Of a stretch of 37,262 bases of DNA, positions 30,611 through 37,262 are shown piece by piece. Both the position numbers and the translations under genes were made by a program. Position 1 is the first letter of the stretch. Every line of letters begins with the position of its first letter. The notes beneath the pieces are model-generated. The model was given only the letters and a program-made list of their open reading frames with translations. It was not told where the DNA came from and did no database searches. This DNA is from Scytalidium lignicola. Its lineage: Eukaryota; Ascomycota; Leotiomycetes. The stretch lies in assembly GCA_002812745.2 (NCBI GenBank), contig NCSJ02000392.1, forward strand, positions 1 to 37,262. The letters run 5' to 3'.

Positions 30611-31228
30611 ATTCACTCTATAGAGATTTGGAATTCCGGCGGGGGTAGGGGGTTATAGATACAGACTGAGCCATTCGACTTTCATAAAATAAAGTGAAAA
30701 TATTTCTTTTCTTTCCGAGATTGATTCACTAGTTTAGTTTAACTATGTGTTATTTGCAGTATTTAGTCTTGATTTTTACATATATTTATTTATTTACATT
30801 GTTGTGTATTGTAATTATATATTTATATATTGTTTTTATATTAATACTTTACGGAGAAACCCAACTTTTAATTAACTAGTAGATATAAGAATCAAAATGA
30901 AGACTACAAATATACGTTAAAAACGTTATCCTTAGTAGATATATAAAAAACCTTAAACTAAATTGTGCGATAGATGGCCATTAGCTTTCAAAGAAATTAT
31001 CAAAATCAATTTGAACTTGCAAAAAAGGGTCAATTGTTTTAAAACACTTAAACTGTTAGGCAATTTATACTGAATTCAGAGGTAGAAATACAGTAGTCAT
31101 AGACATTAACGGTTTCATTCATTCAACTTACCTCCGAACTTATAATAATTAAGATGTCATTAGATTCTTAAGTCTAGCAATGATTTATTTTGCGGGAGAC
31201 AATACAAGTATAATGAGAGTTGTTATTT
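30611..31228. other. AT-rich intergenic between convergent genes
   Basis: Runs of tatttat/atatata and no recognisable coding sequence; presumed 3' UTRs of the membrane protein (plus) and the small secreted protein (minus). Confidence 0.65.
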
Positions 31229-31691
31229 TTAGGCGCCAATATTACAAGGTGCTCCACCACAACAGTATCCATGACCTGCGCCACCAAAAGCTCCCTCAAA
31301 GTTGATGTTGTGACATCCATCGCTAGTTTGCCAGAACTCTGCATTCCAGTTATAACCTCCCTTGCTCGTCTCTTGACAACTATAAAATAAGTCATTTATT
31401 AGCCCTTGCTAGTATTACGGTAAAAGGTAGATGAAATTTTTTTAAGTTTGAGTAATCTATGGGAATCTTGGGTACATACAGGACTTTGCATGCACCTTCG
31501 TGGGTACAGAAAGACGGGTTTACTGCTCCGCAGGTATATGTCGACCCCGCGTGATGGTCGAGGATGTTGAGCACCGTATTGCAGCCCTCTGAACACTCCT
31601 CATCGAGGCTCAACTGGCCATAGAAGGCACTCGCATTGCCAGCAAGGATTGCAAGTGTGCCTAGGAATTGAATTATGACCGAGTTCTTCAT
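31229..31691 (-). CDS. Small secreted cysteine-rich protein (effector-like)
   Basis: Two exons (31691-31480 and 31379-31229) joined over a 100-bp intron in phase 2 encode 120 residues. The first 22 form a textbook signal peptide (MKNSVIIQFLGTLAILAGNA then SA, cleavage before FYGQL). The mature chain of about 98 residues has ten cysteines, including a CC pair, with spacing EEC-EGC-TC-FC-AC-LC-GC-YCC-PC, and a Gly-rich end (GAFGGAGHGYCCGGAPCNIG). An even number of cysteines and small size suggest a disulfide-stabilised extracellular protein. I do not recognise the family. Reading through the intron gives a false 99-residue product. It lies about 0.7 kb from the RIP-degraded copia block, a setting common for candidate effectors in plant-associated fungi, but no host is known. 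Confidence 0.8.
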
Positions 31692-32390
31692 AATGCTTAT
31701 TACTTAAGGAAGAGAGTTTTGATAAACTAGGAAATATGAGAGTAGCAGATGCTGAAATCAGAATAAAAAGAAATAGTTAAACTTTTAGGAATGTTGAGAG
31801 ATTTTGTTCCCTACTTATACTGTACCTTTCTAGGACAAGAACTCAGAAAGTCCAACAGTATTAATAACGTGGATCAACAAACTGCGGCCACCTCTTCAAG
31901 TCGTGCTAAAGAGTCATACAGCAAGCATGGCAATCAGAGCCTTCCTTCTCTAACGTAAGCTTATATTCGCGATGGGATGCCAGGTGGAGCAATAATACAC
32001 ATTTGTTGTCTTCACAATATGTATCGGTGTGCTAATTAAGGTGTTGAAAATGGAGTTCCACATCGTCACATCCTTACAGGATACAGTCAAATTTACCATC
32101 CAACCGTATCCCAATATGCGTAGAGCTTCATTCAGGGTCAAAGCTGGATCGGGGCTTGGAAGGATGCGACTCGCGTAGAAACTAATTATGTTAACATCTT
32201 TTGATTATAACGTGTACGAGAAGGTGTAATATAATAGATTGACTGTTGTATTTATAAGCTTACTTGACTACATACAATTAGTTCTTTACTTAATTTAATT
32301 TATTGCTAATAAAGTTAAGGATTATATTTATATATAAGTTATATTCAAGTCTTAACTAGCGCATTTGTTTAACTTATATGGTAAAATAAA
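31692..32390. other. Promoter of the secreted protein; possible gene relic on the minus strand
   Basis: The minus-strand frame around 32190-31950 reads ALTLNEALRILGYGW and later DVTMWNSIFNTLI, which faintly resembles the start of fungal sulfotransferase-like P-loop proteins (SLxEALxILGY...MW). The nucleotide-binding loop is not seen. I treat it as non-coding with a possible relic. Confidence 0.35.
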
Positions 32391-35217
32391 TATGTTATCG
32401 TTAGTGGACTAGTCATGTATAGACATGATCAGTCATATACTAGTTAGTCTTAATTAGGTAGTGAGGAGCTGTAGCCTTAAGCTATAACTTCATCTTACCA
32501 CCTTTACAATTAATCAACCATCAACACAACTAGTATATTACCTATAAAGTAACGTATTATGTGTTATCGGTAATGTACTGACATTGATCAATTTGTACAT
32601 ACAAATCAGGAAACTATAACCTCGTTTTATAATAATCCGGTGGCTTGTCTTGTTGTCAAGGTTTTGAGGCTTATTTGTGTTTGTTTACAAAGTATCCTTC
32701 TTAAGAAGCTCTTCTTCTGCTTAGAACTTATAAGTCTTCAGTTAAAGGGGAGAAGCATTATATTTCAAAGGAAATATATTATTTCTTGTCAAATCTAAGT
32801 AGTTAGCCTTTTGACCTTTTGAAAATACTCTTTTATAACCTTTCACTTTTATTTGAATATACTCCTTTATAATATACTCCTTATAACAAATACTACTCTT
32901 TATAATACTCTTATAACTTTAAAGATTATTATACTCTTTTTATAACTTTTATAACTTATAATTATAACTTAAACCTTACTTAATCTTATACTTTACTTTT
33001 GAATTATACTTATCAAACTCTTATATAACATACATATATATAAAAGAATATTTAAAGGAAACTATACTTAAGAAGACTTGTTAAGAAGTTATAAATATCT
33101 TTAAATATAACTAAAAAGCCTTTAAACTTCAAAGTCTATTACTTATAAGTAAATATTCTTTATATTAAAGTATAACTAATTTTAATATTTAAGTTACTTA
33201 TATATCTTGAAGTTAATACTTATATATAAGGATGTTAAGTATAAAAGAATAAGAAGAATAAAAGGAAAAGACAAAGAGATGGAAATATAAAATACATATT
33301 AAAAGTACATTATTAAAAGGCTTAGAAGAATTCTTAACTACTAAAGTTTATAAATATAAATCTAACAGAATTAACAATTTTAACCTTTAAGACTTATTCT
33401 AAGAGGATTTCGAATATTTCACAATAAATAACTTTTATACAATTCCTTATAAAGAATTGTAAATTTATATATATATATCTATTATAATAATGTTTGTATA
33501 ATAGTTAATAATAAGAATAAGTTGATTATATAAATGTTATATAACATACTTAAGAAAGAAGAATAATATATATAAACTAAAAAANGACTTTAACAAAGTT
33601 ATTTAAGATCTTCAAAAAGGGTTTATTACTTTTATAGTTATTAGACTAAGAACAAACCTTACAACCTTATAACCTAGTCTTTATATAACTTTATACCTTA
33701 TTTCATCTTATAAAAGTTAACAACTTACTTTTTTTTATAACTTAACAAAGTAATGAATAATTAACATTTAGAATTAAAAGATAATTATAAGAATAGTATT
33801 ATAAATAACTAAACAAGTAAATGTAAAATAACCTTAACTTTTCATTATATAAAGTTAATAAATATATTTTTAAGATTTTAAAAGTCTTGACTAAAGAATA
33901 AAAGTATAATAAAACTAATAACAACTTTAACCTTAAGTTAATTATCTTCAAAGATATTTACAAAAGAGTAAAACTATTAAAAACAAACTTTATAAAGGTA
34001 TTCCTTACAATGTTGAAAAGGTTAGTTTAAAATCATTTTTATAATAATCAATTGTTAAAACATACTTTTAAAAAGGTATATATTAACCTTTGTAACTTCT
34101 TTGAAAAACTTAATTATTATTGTTGAAATCTAAGTAAATAGAATTATATTACTTTAACTTTGATTGTATTTAAGAATTATAAGAAAACAACTTAAGAGTA
34201 TATATAATTACTTATTAATAAACTTTAAGAATTATAATATAACCTTTATCTAACTTTAAAAAATGTTAAATTTCTTTATAATAAGATAATTATAACTTGT
34301 TAAGGATTACTTACATATAAGTATATAATAATAAACTTACCTTTAGACTTAAGATAGTTTATTAATAAACTCTAATCTTCGATTATTATATATAAGAAGG
34401 AACAAGAGCAAAACAAGACTTTCTTCATAAATTATCATTACTTTAACAAGAATTTAATTAGTCATAAACATAAAGACCTTTTAAACTAAAACTTTGAACA
34501 ATATACTATGAATATACTTATATTCTACTAATAAAACAAGTATTTTATATATAAGAAAAAANGGTTATTACTTATAAAAGTACTTACAAGAGAAATAAGA
34601 TGAGGAGAAGGCTAGATTCAAGGCTAAGAATATAAATTAATTTAATATTAAAGTTTATAATTTTAACAAACATTTTGATGAATACTTTAAATAATATATT
34701 ATTGATTATGAAGGTGACAATTTAAAAGAGGAATTAAAGACTACTTTTAAAGCTCTTTTAATAAACAAGAACAATGAACTTAAACAAGATAATAACAATA
34801 ATAATCTTCTTATAACTTTTATTACTTTGTTTAATAATCTTTTAGTACTGTTATAAAGCTTGTAAATAAGGCTTTTATGTACTAACTCATTATTAAAGTG
34901 CTTACTCTAATCATTAAAACACTTACACTTACACTTACTAAAGTAATTATAAGTGTATACAATATAACCAACATAACAAGATATAATTCTAAACAGTTTT
35001 ATAAAATCATAATTAATACAAGAACCTCCAAATACTTTATAACCAGTTATAACCAATTTCAAGCCTTATAACAAGTAGACAAAAGTATTATACTTAACAA
35101 TGTTATACAAGGTATAATAATTATATAATTTAGTATAGGATTTACTTCCTTAATAAGCTTTATAATAATAATTACACTTATTAATCAAATAGAATTTTAC
35201 ATTATTCAAGTAGATAT
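32390..35217 (+). mobile_element. Ty1/copia-like retrotransposon (gag and protease), extremely RIP-degraded
   Basis: One of the most AT-biased blocks of the window. A candidate 5' LTR region (about 32390-32700) has tgttatcg(t/g)ta motifs at 32392 and 32562. From about 33290 the plus strand reads as a gag protein with many stops; from 34330 it gives FINKLQSSIIIYKKEQEQNK, NFEQYTMNILIFY, a zinc-knuckle relic with Cys replaced by Tyr, FNIKVYNFNKHFDEYFKQYI and LKQDNNNNNLLITFITLFNN. This leads into an aspartic protease block, IIINTRTSKYFITSYNQFQA, where the family has D-T-G-A-S-K-Y. The D-T-G-A codons (35015-35026) have changed by three G-to-A steps. The sequence stops at 35217, just after the protease, at the start of the integrase element. 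Confidence 0.75.
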
Positions 35218-35218
35218 A

Positions 35219-35310
35219 TGTTCTAGGCCATACGCCAACCCTGACCATTGGCCAACGGCCTAGGCCATACAGCAATTTGACAGTTGGCCTATGGCCTAGG
35301 CCATACGCAA
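35219..35310. repeat. Left-end subterminal repeats of the integrase element
   Basis: The motif ctaggccatac occurs three times in direct orientation (35223, 35260 and 35296), twice as part of the palindrome ggcctaggcc (35257-35266 and 35293-35302). Inverted fragments ttggcc and ccaac lie between. Repeats of this kind at the boundary of a degraded copia element mark the probable left terminus of the inserted DNA transposon. Confidence 0.7.
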
Positions 35311-37262
35311 ACTACTGATTCAACTTACCTACCCCACCATGGCGGTGTAGCTTATATTTCTCCCACTTTGCTACCTTTCTCCTACTTTGCTACCATTAAT
35401 TGAATAATTCTTTACTCAAAATGGCTTCAATTGAATCAATCAACCCATTCCCTAACGATGTTCACTTTGCTTTCCAAGATTATACATATGGCAAAGGCTA
35501 TATTAATAAAGAACAAATCAATCCAGAACATTGGCAAAGAATACATATGTTTTTGGACAACCCAAGCCTTAAACCTGAAAATCAAGTAGATACCAACTTG
35601 AAACACAGAGCACTTACTCAATTTGAGCTTCAGAATGGCCAATTATATCAATTAGCAAATTCAAATCATCCAAAACCAAGATATGCTATTTAAGATAATA
35701 AGGTATTTGATATTATTATTCAAGAGTATATCAAACTCCTTTATACAAGGTATAATAAAGTATAATCTGTTATTGAGCAAAATTATTATAGAATCAAATA
35801 TCAAGATGTTATATAAGTACTTAAAAAAGTGCAAAAACTGTATGTTAAACAGGTTATCTATTATAAAAGCTCCTTTTGAACTTATAATTTCAGAACAAGC
35901 TTAAGAACAAATTCAAGTTGATTTGATTAATATAAGGCATGAACTTTCTGGCTAATATAAATAAATATTACATATTAAAGACTATTTTACCAAATATTCA
36001 CAGTTATATACTCTTAAAAGCAAGGAATCCTTTTTAATAGCTTGAGCATTTAACTAATTTATTATAACCTTCTTACCTCTTAAAATTGTATAATATGACA
36101 ATAACAAGGAATTCAAAGGTGCTTTCCTTATTATATTACAAAAATATAATATTCAAATTATTAATAAAAAGCCTTGAATACTTTAAACTTAAGGTTTGGT
36201 TGAGCAAGTAAATAGAGTGATTAAAGTTAAATCAGGGTATAGAAAGCAGATAATAGTTCAACTGAATAAGTTAATGATTTAGTAAAGGTTGTCTTAACAA
36301 TAAACACTCAAAAATACTTAACAATCAATTGCCTTCTTGTTGAATTACTATTCAGAGATTGTAATACTTTTATTGATTAGCTAGATAGTTAAAAACAAAA
36401 AGACCTTTCAATTAGAATACTTCAGGAGGATTCTAATAAGGCTCTTATTTTTGAGAGTAATTTAGAACCTGACTTATTAATTGATCTACAACTATTATCC
36501 TTAAGCAATTCAAGAGTTATTATTAATATTCAATCACTATCACACTCTTAATTTACTATGCAAATTAGCCTTGAAACAAGCTTAGAAATCAATGTACAAA
36601 TTACTCCATTAATCAAGAATTCTCTTGAACAATAATATGATGCTAAAACCAATATTGAAACTAGTATTAAGGTTGAATCTTCTATGACTATGGCTTTTAT
36701 AACTATTATAATTACAATTACTAGAATTATAGCAAATCAACCTATAGATTCAGTGATTCAGCAAGCTTAAAAATCAACACAAAAAGCAAGGATTAGAATA
36801 ATAAAAAAAGTACTCTAAAAAGCATACTATTCAGCATTTTAAGGTTAGAGATATTGTCTTAATCAAGATTCCTAAGGAGGACAGAACAGCCACTGATAAT
36901 CGACAGTTGTACAGCCAAATATTAGCTGAACCACATCATAATAGATATCAAGTTATTACTCAATCAGGAGTCCTTGAACACTTGATGCCTACCAAGGAAT
37001 TAAGGGTAGTTGATCAAAGCCTTTGGTCAGATATTAACATTCCAAAAACCACCAAAAAGGTTACATTAACTGTAACAGTTAAGGAGGCATCTACTAGCTA
37101 GCGAATTGGTATATCATGCTAGTGTAAAGGTCAGTATAACACCAAAAGATGTCGTTGTTTCAAGGAAGGAAAGGATTGTACAGTATATTGTCATAAGGAC
37201 GAGTATGATTGTGGAAGGTTGTCAAGGCTAGTTATTCGCACTGAACAAGCCTTAATTGAACT
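35220..37262 (+). mobile_element. KRBA2/Ginger-like integrase-type DNA transposon, partial (runs off the window)
   Basis: It begins at the ggcctaggcc repeats and encodes a retroviral-type integrase without gag, protease or reverse transcriptase, followed by a cysteine-rich C-terminus. That arrangement is what Ginger-type cut-and-paste elements and the related KRBA2-like genes show. It appears inserted into the copia protease region at about 35218. The right end lies beyond 37262, so the TIR and target duplication cannot be tested here. RIP-like stops are frequent but milder than in the copia host. Confidence 0.65.
35421..37262 (+). pseudogene. Retroviral-type integrase with C-terminal CXC-like module, disrupted
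   Basis: From ATG 35421 (MASIESINPFPNDVHFAFQD) an N-terminal domain of about 90 residues precedes a zinc-binding segment (KKCKNC, about 35830) and the integrase catalytic core. The core has Asp in QVDLINIRHELSG (35920-35922), KDYFTKYSQLYTLKSKESF, Asp in YDNNKEFKGAF (36097-36099) and Glu in GLVEQVNR (36202-36204), a D,D-35-E type spacing. Then come KVRDIVLIKIPKEDRTA-like sequence, LYSQILAEPHHNRYQVI and a Cys-rich end, CKGQYNTKRCRCFKEGKDC then TVYCHKDEYDCG (37114-37220). Stops occur at many former Gln codons (for example 35691, 37099, 37120), with a frameshift in the A-run near 35822 and further ones near 36210-36240. The stop codon of the gene lies outside the window. Confidence 0.75.

Noticed and set aside
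31392..31479. Unspliced C-terminus of the secreted protein (99 residues)
   Set aside because: Splicing 31479-31380 joins two Cys-rich parts in phase and gives a more coherent chain with ten cysteines.
1..37262. tRNA, rRNA or other structured RNA genes
   Set aside because: I looked for GGTTCRAnnCC-type B boxes with a matching A box and found none; no rRNA-like stretches were recognised.

Overview
This window looks like nuclear DNA of a filamentous ascomycete (Pezizomycotina). The genes have short introns (49-100 bp) with GT...AG ends and CTAAT/CTAAC-like branch points. The protein families are typically fungal: an Mtr-like amino acid permease, a choline/GABA-type APC permease, a cyclase-family hydrolase, a sterol-methyltransferase-like enzyme and a fungal-only multipass membrane protein. 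It alternates between normal-composition gene islands and very AT-rich transposon blocks. In those blocks the reading frames are full of TAA/TAG/TGA codons at former CAA/CAG/CGA positions, and active-site residues are lost by G-to-A or C-to-T changes. This is the footprint expected of repeat-induced point mutation (RIP).

Layout. 1-3580 is a nest of DNA transposons: the tail of one pogo-like element, a degraded terminal-inverted-repeat (TIR) element, a 225-bp MITE with perfect 86-bp arms inside it, and a complete 2355-bp pogo/Fot1-like element with about 119-bp TIRs, a TA duplication and a transposase broken by six stops. 4628-14083 is a gene island of nutrient-uptake and catabolic genes: an amino acid permease (five exons), a lipocalin-like protein, an amidase pseudogene, a cyclase/formamidase-like gene (three exons), a GH16-like glycosidase pseudogene and an intronless APC permease with a cluster of GATA sites upstream.

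14827-24200 is a transposon block. Two Tad-like LINEs stand head to head, LINE-A on the minus strand (14827-19507) and LINE-B on the plus strand (about 19697-22449). LINE-B is followed by a palindrome-rich, hAT-like non-autonomous repeat (22450-23007) and by the 3' half of a second pogo-type element that ends exactly where a decapitated short-chain dehydrogenase gene begins. 24202-26044 holds two broken metabolic genes (SDR and cytochrome P450). 27175-31691 is a second gene island: a class I methyltransferase divergent from a multipass membrane protein, then a small secreted protein with ten cysteines. From about 32390 to the end lie a RIP-degraded Ty1/copia element (gag and protease) and, inserted into it, a KRBA2/Ginger-like integrase element with a C-terminal cysteine-rich module. 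The window ends before that element does.

The intact genes suggest uptake and breakdown of nitrogen compounds in the first island and a possible small secondary-metabolism or secretion neighbourhood in the second. At least four metabolic genes nearby (amidase, GH16-like, SDR, P450) are dead, so the locus looks like an eroding accessory region. All function assignments come from reading translations by eye; no database search was run.
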